Positions 8,171 through 16,718 are shown, numbered from the stretch's first letter. The stretch is DNA of 64,000 bases from Aurantibacillus circumpalustris (GCF_029625215.1 NZ_CP121197.1:3162001-3226000); one strand, 5' to 3'. Numbers and translations are program-made. Notes: generated by a model not told the origin, from the sequence alone.

Positions 8171-9415
8171 TTATTTTTTTTCTACACTAAATGAATTAAA
8201 GGATACACGAAAATTACTTTCTGAATCTTCCTGTCCATCAATAGATTTAACACCGAGCTTATTAGCTTTTCGGGCCAACTTTACAGCACGTTTCCAAAAT
8301 CCATTTTTTTCAGGGATTTCATCATTGCTTAGATCAACGTTTTCAATAATATCTTCGGCTAGGGCAAGATAATTGCGCTTGCTTAAAGCGGAATCACTAT
8401 TTGGTAAAATAGTATTGGGAGCGATTTCAATTTTTTGCTTTTCTTCTGGAATAATTTTTTCCTCAATTTTTTGGTCTTGCACCTTTGCAATTTCTATAAC
8501 TTCTTTTATTAAAGGAAGTTGATCAGTTTCTTTCGAATCTTTTTGGATAACTGTCGCTTCTTCGACAACCGTTGCTGTAATTTTATCTGAATTCTTTTTT
8601 TCAATTTGAGATTTATCAGCCAGATTTTGTTTGCTGTTTATTATTTTAGGAGAATCAATTACCTTAATTGTTTCTTTTACTAAAGGTGGTTTTACCATAG
8701 AAATTACATCACCAGTCTTTTGATTTGAATTGTAAAACCGAATAAGTCCAACTAGCCCAAATAACAAAAGAATAGCTGCAGCCAAAGAACCAGCAGATCT
8801 TAAGCTAAACAACGGAATAACTCTGCTTTCTTTCTTAAGGGATTCTTTCGAGGAGTGGACAATTGACAAATCAGCAACCAGAACTGTTTTTGAGAATAAA
8901 TCAATTTCTTTTTGTAATTCTGTACTAGCGGAAATTTCTTTTTCTAATTGTAATTTCTCGGATTCTGATAATTGATTTTCAACGTAAAGAATTAATCTAT
9001 TATTTAGAATCAAATCGTCTTCTGATTTTAATAAAGTTTCTTTATTAGCATAGACCTGCCTAGTATCCGCTGCTAGCAAGGTTTTTTGGTAAGACTCTAA
9101 ATCACGAGCTAAGTCTTGATCTTGAGCTACTTTATTTTCAAATGCAAGCTTTTCCTTTTTTGATAAATTACCTTCAATGTAATCGATTAGTTCTTCATCC
9201 GGAACTTCGTTGGCGCTCCTTTTTAAACTTCCTTTAAAGTCGGCTATATCAGAGTCTTTGTTTAAATACGGCAAACTAAAATCTTCCAAATCAATGTCTA
9301 ACTCAGGGTGAGCAAGCACAAAATCCTTCAATAAAACAGAGTCCTCTGCATTTAAATTCCCTTCACTGTAATCTAGCAAAAAGGCTTCGTAATTATGTAG
9401 ATGAATGCGTTTCAT
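8171..9415 (-). CDS. Anti-sigma-factor-like membrane protein with triplicated N-terminal module
   Basis: 414 residues. The cytoplasmic N-terminal part holds three copies of one helical module at about 9-51, 74-116 and 139-182; each contains the pattern L-x-D/L-Y-x-E-x-x-L-S-x-x-E-K-x-x-L-E followed by a second helix (ELIDYIEGNLSKKEKLAFE in copy 2). This resembles the start of zinc-finger-like anti-sigma domains but lacks the Cys/His. One TM helix lies at about 207-228 (SLAAAILLLFGLVGLIRFY). The periplasmic part is Lys/Glu/Ile-rich and ends in a basic segment, GFWKRAVKLARKANKLG. Its ATG overlaps the sigma-factor stop by one base (TAATG), so the two are translationally coupled. It probably tethers the sigma factor; this is inferred from context. 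Confidence 0.65.
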   Translation of the reverse strand: MKRIHLHNYEAFLLDYSEGNLNAEDSVLLKDFVLAHPELDIDLEDFSLPYLNKDSDIADFKGSLKRSANEVPDEELIDYIEGNLSKKEKLAFENKVAQDQDLARDLESYQKTLLAADTRQVYANKETLLKSEDDLILNNRLILYVENQLSESEKLQLEKEISASTELQKEIDLFSKTVLVADLSIVHSSKESLKKESRVIPLFSLRSAGSLAAAILLLFGLVGLIRFYNSNQKTGDVISMVKPPLVKETIKVIDSPKIINSKQNLADKSQIEKKNSDKITATVVEEATVIQKDSKETDQLPLIKEVIEIAKVQDQKIEEKIIPEEKQKIEIAPNTILPNSDSALSKRNYLALAEDIIENVDLSNDEIPEKNGFWKRAVKLARKANKLGVKSIDGQEDSESNFRVSFNSFSVEKK

Positions 9416-9900
9416 TAAATAACTGTTTCCACTTTACCGATATAATTTTTTAAAAATGTTCTTGCTCTAAAAATATAAACCTTAACCTGACTCTCGGTCA
9501 GCTGTGTGATCTCTCCAATTTCGGCGTAATCATAACCCTCATAATCTCGTAATAATAAAACTGTTTTTTGAATTTCTGATAACTGCTCTAAGCCTCTATT
9601 CAAGACTTCTTTTAAATCAGAGTATTGTTTGCTATGACTGTGTTGATTAAAATCAACCTCATTAAATTTGCCTTGTTTGGCACCTCTTCTCGTATAATCT
9701 ACAAGCGTGTGATAAGCTGTTGTAAACAAATAAGTTTTTGATTTAGTCGCATCAATGGTATCAATCTTACGCCACATTTTTTCGAACGAATCCTGAACAA
9801 TGTCTTTTGCAACATCTTTATCACGAATATGTTTTAACACAAATCGGTACACCCCATCTGCGTGCGTGTCAACACAGCTATTATAATCCGATAAATTCAA
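9415..9900 (-). CDS. ECF-type RNA polymerase sigma factor
   Basis: A 161-residue sigma-70 family ECF protein. Region 2 (about 10-75) includes KDIVQDSFEKMWRKID and TYLFTTAYHTLVDYTRR, for core binding and -10 recognition. Region 4 (about 105-155) includes LSEIQKTVLLLRDYEGYDYA, then EIGEITQLTESQVKVYIFRAR, a helix-turn-helix. It begins with TTG (9898-9900); no ATG is available near. It heads a leftward operon with an anti-sigma-like membrane protein and a GIN-domain outer-membrane protein, the usual Bacteroidota layout for envelope-responsive regulation. Confidence 0.88.
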   Translation of the reverse strand: MNLSDYNSCVDTHADGVYRFVLKHIRDKDVAKDIVQDSFEKMWRKIDTIDATKSKTYLFTTAYHTLVDYTRRGAKQGKFNEVDFNQHSHSKQYSDLKEVLNRGLEQLSEIQKTVLLLRDYEGYDYAEIGEITQLTESQVKVYIFRARTFLKNYIGKVETVI

Positions 9901-9916
9901 TTTATTAGTTGTAAGA

Positions 9917-9924
9917 CGAAGTTA
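9917..9924 (-). promoter_or_regulatory. Possible -7 box (TAACTTCG) of the sigma operon
   Basis: TAACTTCG differs from TAnnTTTG at one position and lies 16 nt before the TTG start of the ECF sigma gene. The same variant occurs before the polysaccharide deacetylase gene at 18669-18676. Confidence 0.3.
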
Positions 9925-9981
9925 GGCAGGAAATGTTACAGCTAATTTTGATTTTTAATTAATTAACAATCAATTAATTAA

Positions 9982-10632
9982 CTAAACGGTAAAGCTTTTT
10001 ATTTTGTCTGAAGTCGATAAAAACTCAATCAATTTATTGTGGTTGTTATCGCTACCACTTACTTCGTAAACGATAATAAGATCAGCATCAAGCTTTGCGT
10101 AATTCAACCAGGAAAATTTTAAACCATGAGATTTAATATGAGACTCGATTTCAGCTTTTAACTCCAGATTATTTGGAATAGTAATATTGTAAACCATTTC
10201 CTTGTTGTACCTATCAATAAATTGCTGTACCCAAGCAAAGCCTAATAAAATTAGTAATACAGTAATGGTAACCAGAACAGCTAATTCATACTGAGCAATA
10301 CCGCAGGCCATTCCAATAGCCGCACTTATCCATATAATTGAGGCAGTTGTAACTCCCCTTACACTTACTCCATCACGAAAAATAGCCCCAGCCCCTAAAA
10401 AACCAATACCAGTAACTATGTTGGAAGCTACTCGTGCAGGATCGCTGCCATCACCTATAATAAAAGAAATTATTGTAAAGAAAGTAGATCCAAGTGTTAT
10501 TAAAATAATAGTTCTGAATCCAATATTTCTGCCCTTGTACTCCCTTTCGGCTCCAATAGAAGCTCCTAAAACCAGAGAAACTGCTAGTTTAATGGATGTA
10601 TCATAAAGAAAGGGATAATCAAGGTGTATCAT
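9982..10632 (-). CDS. MgtC/SapB family membrane protein
   Basis: 216 residues. The N-terminal two thirds hold four or five TM helices with the family's conserved loops: LGASIGAEREYKGRNIGFRT (about 21-40), then GIGFLGAGAIFRDG and VRGVTTASIIWISAAIGMACG. The C-terminal part (about 145-216) is a small soluble ACT-like domain. MgtC proteins help survival at low magnesium and modulate F-type ATPase in some pathogens; in free-living Bacteroidota the role is not defined. The start lies 1 bp after the kmo stop, so the gene is read from the kmo promoter. Confidence 0.85.
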   Translation of the reverse strand: MIHLDYPFLYDTSIKLAVSLVLGASIGAEREYKGRNIGFRTIILITLGSTFFTIISFIIGDGSDPARVASNIVTGIGFLGAGAIFRDGVSVRGVTTASIIWISAAIGMACGIAQYELAVLVTITVLLILLGFAWVQQFIDRYNKEMVYNITIPNNLELKAEIESHIKSHGLKFSWLNYAKLDADLIIVYEVSGSDNNHNKLIEFLSTSDKIKSFTV

Positions 10633-10633
10633 T

Positions 10634-11980
10634 TTAATTTAATTGGTTCAACATTTCATTTTCAATTTCCACAGACTCCCAAATAGATTCAATATTCGGT
10701 TTGTCCATAATTTTATCCATAATAGCTTGCTGTTTATTGCCTTGCTTTAAAGCAGTGCTATAACGGATTTGTGGACTAAAGGTCACCATACTGTATGAAG
10801 GAATCCATTTATCAGGATATTTGCTAGAAAATTTGGCTTCTATTTTTTTCTGTAGTAAAAATTTTGGATCAGCTGTTCTGTCTCGCATCTCAATAAAGTT
10901 AGCAACTGCCAGATCTGCAATTGCATCTGCATCAGGCTTACGCAATGTTTCATATTCCTTGAGAATAAGTGGCCAGTTTTCTTTGTGTTTTTCAATTAAA
11001 TCATTTAACACAACACAATCTTCAAAACCGCAATTCATTCCTTGTCCGTAAAATGGAACCAACGCATGCGCTGCATCACCAATCAGTGCTATTTTCTCAT
11101 CAAATGTCCATGGAAAACATTTTACTGTTACCAAAGAAGAAACAGGATTGTTTTTAAAATCTTCTAAATACGTTGGCATTAAAGGAATTGCATCTGGAAA
11201 TTCTTCTTCGAAAAAACGTTTTACTTGCGCTTCTGTTTTTAAATTATCAAAAGATTTTTCACCATCAAACGGTAAAAATAAGGTGCAGGTAAAATTGCCG
11301 TCAGGATTTGGAAGGGCAATCATCATGAAGGTTCCGCGCGGCCAGATGTGAAGGGCATTTTTTTCCATTAAAAATTCACCATTTTTTCCGGGAGGAATAA
11401 TGAGTTCTTTATAACCACAATTAATATAATGCTGATTGTATTCAAAGCGATCGCTCTGCAGCTGCATATTTAAACGTGAAGCGGCAAAGGCACCGTCTGC
11501 ACCAAATAAAAGATCAGATTTTGTTTCTGTAATTTCTTTTGTTGAATTATCTTCAAATGAAGCCACAAGTTCTCCGCGCGAAATATGTGCGCAACGCTTA
11601 TCAAAATGAAAAGTGACATTGGCTTGTTCCTCTGCCAAATCCATCAGTTTCATGTTAATATCGGCACGTGATACCGAATAAATCGCCTGGTTATCTTTTC
11701 CATAAGGTTGGTAGGCTTTTGTTCCATCTTTGTGATGAATATGGCGACCATACATTGGAATACTAATTTTCATAATATCTTCTGCTATTCCAACAGCTTC
11801 CAAGCCTTTCCAACCGCGATCACTTAACGCAAGATTAATCGATCGTCCAGCAAGGAGATTTGCTTTGCGCATGTCTGGACGTCTTTCATAAATATCAATT
11901 TTATAGCCTTTTTTGGCCAGATAAAGCGATAAAAGAGAGCCTACTAAACCGGCTCCAACAACAGTAACTTTTTTACTCAT
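10634..11980 (-). CDS. kmo: Kynurenine 3-monooxygenase
   Basis: A 448-residue FAD-dependent aromatic hydroxylase that turns L-kynurenine into 3-hydroxykynurenine with NADPH and O2, a step of tryptophan breakdown and de novo NAD synthesis. The Rossmann GxGxxG is in VVGAGLVGSLLSLYLAKKG (7-25), followed by the acidic IYERRPD. GRSINLALSDRG (about 45-56) is characteristic of KMO. The second FAD motif is ALIGDAAHALVPFYGQGMNC. The C-terminal part carries the helices of the family but no obvious membrane anchor. No other kynurenine-pathway gene is in the window. The ATG is 4 nt after an exact TAAATTTG, so the message may be leaderless. Confidence 0.9.
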   Translation of the reverse strand: MSKKVTVVGAGLVGSLLSLYLAKKGYKIDIYERRPDMRKANLLAGRSINLALSDRGWKGLEAVGIAEDIMKISIPMYGRHIHHKDGTKAYQPYGKDNQAIYSVSRADINMKLMDLAEEQANVTFHFDKRCAHISRGELVASFEDNSTKEITETKSDLLFGADGAFAASRLNMQLQSDRFEYNQHYINCGYKELIIPPGKNGEFLMEKNALHIWPRGTFMMIALPNPDGNFTCTLFLPFDGEKSFDNLKTEAQVKRFFEEEFPDAIPLMPTYLEDFKNNPVSSLVTVKCFPWTFDEKIALIGDAAHALVPFYGQGMNCGFEDCVVLNDLIEKHKENWPLILKEYETLRKPDADAIADLAVANFIEMRDRTADPKFLLQKKIEAKFSSKYPDKWIPSYSMVTFSPQIRYSTALKQGNKQQAIMDKIMDKPNIESIWESVEIENEMLNQLN

Positions 11981-11984
11981 GGTT

Positions 11985-11992
11985 CAAATTTA
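11985..11992 (-). promoter_or_regulatory. -7 box (TAAATTTG) of kmo-mgtC, leaderless layout
   Basis: An exact TAnnTTTG on the minus strand with a 4-nt gap to the kmo ATG. No clear -33 element is visible at 17-23 nt. Confidence 0.55.
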
Positions 11993-12085
11993 CTTAAAAT
12001 TAGGAGTGTGTTTAAACATTCCCATTAAATTTAACCTGATTTATGTCAATAGGACCATCACATCTAATTTATTATTCGAATGGCA

Positions 12086-13300
12086 TTATATTTCCCAAAC
12101 GGATAGTTTATTTTTTTCCTTTTTAAAAGACGCTACTAGCAATGGATACTCTTCATAAACAGATCGAAATAATTTGTATTTACTTTCTTTAAATTCTTCT
12201 TGTTTAAATTTAATTTCAAGCGCTTTTTTATCTTTTAAAATAAAATCGACTTCGTTTTGTTCTGTGGTGCGCCAGTATTTAATGTCTTGTTCACGGTAAT
12301 GAACTAATAATTGTTGTAAGGTTTGGTTTTCAAGCAAAGTACCTTTGTCATCGCGGGTTATAAGGCGAGAAAAATTATTCAGTAGAGCGTTTCGAAAACC
12401 ATTGTCTTGAAAAAATAGCTTTGGCATTTTCACTAATTCTTTGGAATAATTATTAAAAAAGGGTTTTACCTGCGTAATATGGAATGATTTTTCGAGCAAA
12501 TGCAGATAATTATTTATAGTTGGAACTGTGGCTTTAACCATTTTACTCAAATCATTTACGTTCAATTGGCCGCAACATTGCGAGGCAATTAACTCTAGCA
12601 TCATTCTGAATTCGTTACTTTTTCTTACGCCATTATCAAAAAGATCTTTTTGTACATAGGATGTAGAAATTTCAATAAGAATATCAATTTTTTCTTGTAC
12701 ATCATCTGTTTTAACAACTGCCGGATAGCCCCCAAAAACAAGGTATTCATCAAAAAGATCTTCCATTTCAGTAGCATAAACTTGCGGAATACTATTTTTA
12801 GGATTTAAACCTTTTGCTAAATAACTAAAATAATCTTTGCCTTTTTTGTAAAGTATAAACTCGGCGAAAGAAATTGGCTTAATATGAAATAACCGCTTTC
12901 TACCTGCAAGACTATCTTTAAACTTTTCGTCAATATAAAACGCTGAACTGCCTGTAACAACCAACTTGATGTCAGTTTTATATTCGTCGTATAAAAGCTT
13001 TAAAAAGTTACTTGGATTTTTTAAGTACTGTATTTCATCAATAAAGACAATGGTTTTGCTACCTTTTTTAGTGGGAACAAAATCGAAAAGATGAAGGGGG
13101 TTTTCATTAAAAGCATTCAGGTAATTTTCAAACTCAAGGTTAAAATGAAAAAATGTTTTCCCCTGACCTTGAAGTTTGTCTTGAATTTGCCTCATAAGCG
13201 TAGTTTTACCTACTTGCCGTGATCCTGTTAAAAGAGTCACTTCAGGTGCTTCGAGGTGCTTAACAAGTTTAGGGTTTTCTATGCGTGTAATGTCTTTCAC
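12086..13300 (-). CDS. AAA-type ATPase with DUF4143 C-terminal domain
   Basis: 404 residues. The N-terminal P-loop ATPase has Walker A GSRQVGKTT (26-34), Walker B in TIVFIDEIQYLKNPSNFL and a sensor-like KLVVTGSSAFYI. The C-terminal DUF4143 region ends with a PD-(D/E)xK-like stretch (NEVDFILKDKKALEIKFKQ), as is common in this family. These proteins are widespread in genomes of environmental bacteria and archaea; their biological role is unclear and may involve nucleic acid or toxin-like functions. The start is GTG (13298-13300), 4 nt after the exact box TATATTTG. Three 33-bp-spaced AGTATACT palindromes lie just upstream and may be operator sites. Confidence 0.85.
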   Translation of the reverse strand: MKDITRIENPKLVKHLEAPEVTLLTGSRQVGKTTLMRQIQDKLQGQGKTFFHFNLEFENYLNAFNENPLHLFDFVPTKKGSKTIVFIDEIQYLKNPSNFLKLLYDEYKTDIKLVVTGSSAFYIDEKFKDSLAGRKRLFHIKPISFAEFILYKKGKDYFSYLAKGLNPKNSIPQVYATEMEDLFDEYLVFGGYPAVVKTDDVQEKIDILIEISTSYVQKDLFDNGVRKSNEFRMMLELIASQCCGQLNVNDLSKMVKATVPTINNYLHLLEKSFHITQVKPFFNNYSKELVKMPKLFFQDNGFRNALLNNFSRLITRDDKGTLLENQTLQQLLVHYREQDIKYWRTTEQNEVDFILKDKKALEIKFKQEEFKESKYKLFRSVYEEYPLLVASFKKEKNKLSVWEI

Positions 13301-13304
13301 ACCG

Positions 13305-13336
13305 CAAATATACTATTTTTATAGTATACTATCAAA
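13305..13336 (-). promoter_or_regulatory. Promoter of the AAA/DUF4143 gene (TTTG-N20-TATATTTG)
   Basis: On the minus strand the -33 TTTG is at 13333-13336 and the -7 TATATTTG at 13305-13312, with a 20-nt spacer, a full match to the Bacteroidota consensus. The gap to the GTG start is 4 nt. A perfect 12-bp palindrome (ATAGTATACTAT, 13321-13332) fills much of the spacer. Confidence 0.65.
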
Positions 13337-13410
13337 ATTATCGGTTTTTTATATAAGTATACTATTATAATTATCGGTTTTTTATATAAGTATACTATTA
13401 CAATTATCGG
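13310..13410. repeat. 33-bp tandem repeats carrying AGTATACT palindromes
   Basis: Two full 33-bp units (13337-13369 and 13370-13402) differ at about one base; a partial unit precedes them and ATTATCGG repeats at 13403-13410. Each repeat period carries AGTATACT, at 13323, 13356 and 13389. ATACTAT-TTTT-ATAGTAT (13310-13327) adds an inverted pair. The location over and upstream of the ATPase promoter suggests an operator array, possibly also affecting tilS on the other side. Confidence 0.7.
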
Positions 13411-13527
13411 AAAATGCCAGTTCGATCAATATAAATCGCTATCAACTCTTAACTACTTCCATTATAAAACGGACTATCTGAATACCTTTACGTATTTTGT
13501 AGTCTATGTTTACTAAGTCCATTTTAC

Positions 13528-13535
13528 TACCTTTG
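13528..13535 (+). promoter_or_regulatory. -7 box (TACCTTTG) of tilS, leaderless layout
   Basis: An exact TAnnTTTG with a 4-nt gap to the GTG start of tilS at 13540. A TTTG occurs at 13496-13499, but the spacing of 28 nt is too long. Confidence 0.5.
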
Positions 13536-13539
13536 TTAT

Positions 13540-14859
13540 GTGTTAAAGGAATTTGAATCAAACATACTTAAAACAGACCTTTTTAACAAGAAACATAATC
13601 TTCTTGTTGCTGTTAGTGGCGGCATTGATTCCATTGTCCTAACACACTTATTAAAAAACTCGGGCTTCAAATTTTCCATAGCGCATTGTAATTTTCAATT
13701 ACGCGGAAAAGAAAGTCTAGCAGATGAAAAGTTTTGTAAAGATCTCGCAAAAAAAATTAAAATTCCTTTTTACACAAAAGCATTTGATACCGAAGCCTAT
13801 TGCACAAAACATAAGACCAATGTTCAGTTAGCAGCCAGAAAACTTCGATACGATTGGTTTCACGAATTAATAATCGAAAAACAATTTGATTATGTGCTTA
13901 CCGCGCATCATGCAAATGATGTAATAGAGACTGTATTTATAAACCTTTTAAGAGGCACTGGTATTAAAGGAATTAAAGGGATTTCAGAAAAAAAAGGTCA
14001 AATAATTCGTCCACTCTTAAATTTTACACGTGAACAAATAGATGCGTTTGCGAAAAAACATACCATCGACTTTAGGTTAGATAAAAGTAATTTGGAAGAC
14101 AAATACGAGCGTAATTTTATTCGCTTGAATATTATTCCATTGTTTAAAAAGATAAATCCAAAACTAGAAGAAACTTTTATTCGCAATACGGCCAACTTCA
14201 GACAAGAGGCGGGAATTGTGCATGATTATCTTGAAGAGAAGACAACCGAGTTAATAACACAAACACACGATGCTGTTTTTATTAATAAGAAAAAACTGAA
14301 ACACGAAACATACAGCAGAAGTGTTTTGCATAATTTGATAAGTGGTTATGGCTTTAATGATACTCAACAAAAAAACATTTTAAGTAATCTGGGAAAGGAT
14401 GCTCAATCCGGGAAAATTTTTAAGTCCCCTACTCACCAGCTCATCATTGATAGAAATGATCTTGTTATCAAATCACTTTCTGAAGAAACGTTTAATGACA
14501 AATTAATCGCGTCGTATGATGAATTAATAAAACAGAAATTATTCTCTTGCAAAAAACTTGCAGCCTTTAAATTACCAAAACCAAATGAATTACTTTTAGA
14601 TGAATCAAAATTGCAATTTCCACTTAGTATTCGGTTAAAAAGAACGGGAGACAAGTTTAAACCTTTTGGTATGAAAGGGTTTAAACTATTAAGTGATTTT
14701 TTAAAAGATGAAAAGTTATCCATACCAAAGAAGGAAAGTTGTAAAGTATTGGTAAATGGTAATGGAGATATCATTTGGGTAATAGGCCATAGAAGTGATG
14801 AACGCTACCGTGTAAACTCAAATAAAAAGAACATTTTAAAACTCAAACTCATTGAATAA
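13540..14859 (+). CDS. tilS: tRNA(Ile)-lysidine synthase
   Basis: 439 residues. The N-terminal PP-loop domain has SGGIDS (26-31), the ATP-pyrophosphatase signature, followed by IAHCNFQLRGKESLADEKFC and TAHHANDVIET. The central TilS linker and the C-terminal domain (KRTGDKFKPFGMKGFK, SDFLKDEKLSIP) are present and of normal length. The enzyme puts lysidine at the wobble C34 of the AUA-reading tRNA-Ile and is essential. The start is GTG at 13540; the N-terminal MLKEFESNI agrees with family members, and no other start lies before the PP-loop. The promoter box ends 4 nt before, so the mRNA may begin at the start codon. Confidence 0.92.
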   Translation: MLKEFESNILKTDLFNKKHNLLVAVSGGIDSIVLTHLLKNSGFKFSIAHCNFQLRGKESLADEKFCKDLAKKIKIPFYTKAFDTEAYCTKHKTNVQLAARKLRYDWFHELIIEKQFDYVLTAHHANDVIETVFINLLRGTGIKGIKGISEKKGQIIRPLLNFTREQIDAFAKKHTIDFRLDKSNLEDKYERNFIRLNIIPLFKKINPKLEETFIRNTANFRQEAGIVHDYLEEKTTELITQTHDAVFINKKKLKHETYSRSVLHNLISGYGFNDTQQKNILSNLGKDAQSGKIFKSPTHQLIIDRNDLVIKSLSEETFNDKLIASYDELIKQKLFSCKKLAAFKLPKPNELLLDESKLQFPLSIRLKRTGDKFKPFGMKGFKLLSDFLKDEKLSIPKKESCKVLVNGNGDIIWVIGHRSDERYRVNSNKKNILKLKLIE

Positions 14860-15388
14860 AGGCGAAGTATTATTTGAAGAGAAACAATACCTTGGTCACA
14901 ATAGACTTAGTATTGTAATTCGGACAATGCTGGCCTTGTTTTGCTTTTTGGGATATTATTGGAGTGAAAATCCTAAGCCCGTTCAGGTATCATTTTTTAA
15001 GATTGGCTCCTACCCTATTCAAAGTATAAGTAATTCAGGTTTGATTTTTTTTATTGTCGGTACAAGTATTCTTATTTTAAGTGCGGCCTTAACCTTTGTG
15101 TTACACATCAAAACAAAAGTATACAAAGGATACATGGTGCTTGATGGTTTTTGGACTTCACGGATAATTAAAATTGATTTAAGTACCATTACCTCTATCC
15201 GCAAAAGCCGCTACAAAAGAAATATCTTTAAACGGGCGGTTTATAATTTGCATAACAATGGCATCATACGCTTTTATACCAGTGGGGAGGATTTCATAGA
15301 ACTTATTGATAATACGGGATTTACCTATAAAATAGGTAGTCAAAAGCCACAAGAGTTATACAATGTGCTTAAAGCCAACCAAAAATAA
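14852..15388 (+). CDS. Hypothetical membrane protein, two TM helices, PH-like C-terminal part
   Basis: 178 residues from TTG 14852, overlapping the end of tilS by 8 nt, so it is likely read by coupling from tilS. TM helices lie at about 23-40 (TMLALFCFLGYYW) and 60-85 (SGLIFFIVGTSILILSAAL). The C-terminal 90 residues (HIKTKVYKGYMVLDGFWTS, then IDLSTITSIRKSRYK and IELIDNTGFTYKIGSQKP) look like a beta-rich membrane-tethered PH-type domain. I do not recognise a named family. No promoter is visible between it and tilS. Confidence 0.6.
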   Translation: MNKGEVLFEEKQYLGHNRLSIVIRTMLALFCFLGYYWSENPKPVQVSFFKIGSYPIQSISNSGLIFFIVGTSILILSAALTFVLHIKTKVYKGYMVLDGFWTSRIIKIDLSTITSIRKSRYKRNIFKRAVYNLHNNGIIRFYTSGEDFIELIDNTGFTYKIGSQKPQELYNVLKANQK

Positions 15389-15483
15389 AGACTTAAAAGG
15401 TACTTGTTTTTGTAGAGACAATATTTTAAATTTGATATAACTTAATTAAGTCAGTAATTAAATTAACCTTCATCCCCCATCTT

Positions 15484-15771
15484 ATGGTTACTACAGATTT
15501 TGAACAAATCGAAAAAGAGAAGATCGAGAATTTAAAATTTCCTTCTTCTGAAGTTTTACTTGATTCAGAAAGGATCAAAGAAAGAACAAATGATTTAGAG
15601 CGGGCACTTTCATTAGGGAATCTTGAACACTCAAAAATTAAGATTTATTTTGAAGATGATATTTCATGCAAACTTGTTGAAACTACTGTTTGGGCTGTAA
15701 CAGACAAACGTGTTATTTTAAAGCAAGGGGTTGGAATTCCTATTAATAGAATTCACTCCGTGAAGTTATAA
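15484..15771 (+). CDS. Small conserved hypothetical protein, possibly bacterial PH-like
   Basis: A 95-residue acidic soluble protein with no signal or TM segment. The N-terminal half is helical and charged; the C-terminal half (KIKIYFEDDISCKLVETTVW and TDKRVILKQGVGIPINRIHS) has the strand pattern of a short bacterial PH-like domain. Its last codons overlap the end of the convergent cdsA gene by 6 bp. No function can be assigned. Confidence 0.55.
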   Translation: MVTTDFEQIEKEKIENLKFPSSEVLLDSERIKERTNDLERALSLGNLEHSKIKIYFEDDISCKLVETTVWAVTDKRVILKQGVGIPINRIHSVKL

Positions 15772-16608
15772 TAACTTCAAGATCACGTAAACAAAAGGCG
15801 CAACAAAAATAAGACTGTCAAAACGGTCTAAAATACCGCCATGACCTGGCATTATATTTCCCGTATCCTTTATTCCGGCTTGCCTCTTTAACAAGCTTTC
15901 TACTAAGTCGCCGATAGTTGAAAGTATTGGAACAAGTATGCCGAACAAAAGCCATGGACTAGTTCTATCCTGCAGAATTAATTCTCCAACAATGTAGCTA
16001 GAAGCAATCGTCATTAATACCCCGAAAATTGTTCCTTCCCAGGTTTTCCCTGGAGAAATACGCTCAATCATTTTATGCTTACCAAACAAACTTCCACCCA
16101 AATAAGCAAAGGTATCGTTACTCCATATTAATAAAATTATGCCCAATAGCAATTGCGGCTGAAATATGACAATTTTACTTGCTAAATAGTCAAGGCTTAC
16201 AATACTGTGTAACAAAGCAAAAGGTAATACGGCGTATAAAATTCCAGCAATTGTGTATACCGAATTTTGGATAGGCTTGGTTCTGCCACTAAATAGTGCG
16301 ATAGAAAAAATTATAAAAGGCACTAATACTACAAACAATTTGAGATGTTCTTGATCTGTAGCGTTTGTAAAGTTAAAGTTGATAAAAGAAATATAAACTA
16401 ACGCGCCTGAAATGAGACCAAACCATTTATGAGGTTGTGCATCTAGTTTTTCAGAAAGCTTGTAAAATTCATTCAGTCCCATCATGGCAACCAAAAAAAA
16501 GAAAATAGTGAAGGAATAATAATTCCACAATAAACTACCCAATAAAACCACTACAAACACAAGCGCTGTTAAAGCCCTAGTTCCTAATGTTTTCATATTT
16601 AATGCCAT
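15766..16608 (-). CDS. cdsA: Phosphatidate cytidylyltransferase
   Basis: A 280-residue inner-membrane enzyme making CDP-diacylglycerol from phosphatidate and CTP, the branch point to phosphatidylethanolamine and phosphatidylglycerol. About eight TM helices are present. The family signature is at about 238-262: it runs from LLKRQAGIKDTGNIMPGHGG to the final Asp-Arg pair. SPGKTWEGTIFG earlier in the chain is also conserved. ATG 16608 gives the expected short N terminus. A TACTTTTA box lies at 16628-16635, leaving about a 19-nt gap. Confidence 0.92.
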   Translation of the reverse strand: MALNMKTLGTRALTALVFVVVLLGSLLWNYYSFTIFFFLVAMMGLNEFYKLSEKLDAQPHKWFGLISGALVYISFINFNFTNATDQEHLKLFVVLVPFIIFSIALFSGRTKPIQNSVYTIAGILYAVLPFALLHSIVSLDYLASKIVIFQPQLLLGIILLIWSNDTFAYLGGSLFGKHKMIERISPGKTWEGTIFGVLMTIASSYIVGELILQDRTSPWLLFGILVPILSTIGDLVESLLKRQAGIKDTGNIMPGHGGILDRFDSLIFVAPFVYVILKLL

Positions 16609-16705
16609 GTTATTTGTTTTGTTGCGGTAAAAGTAGAATAAATTTGTTTGTATTTTATTAACGAAAACAAAAAATAAGACACTATATTGATTTGCTTTTT
16701 AAACT

Positions 16706-16713
16706 TAATTTTG
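16706..16713 (+). promoter_or_regulatory. -7 box (TAATTTTG) of the marC-like gene, near-leaderless
   Basis: An exact TAnnTTTG with a 5-nt gap to the ATG at 16719. TTG at 16687-16689 could be a -33 element with a 16-nt spacer. The box lies downstream of an alternative TTG start at 16692. Confidence 0.5.
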
Positions 16714-16718
16714 CGGCC

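Noticed and set aside
13333-13340. TAATTTTG on the minus strand as the ATPase -7 box
   Set aside because: It lies 32 nt upstream of the GTG, while TATATTTG at 13305-13312 has TTTG at the right -33 distance, formed by this same sequence.
13310-13410. CRISPR array
   Set aside because: Units are back to back without unique spacers, only two full copies, and no cas gene is near.
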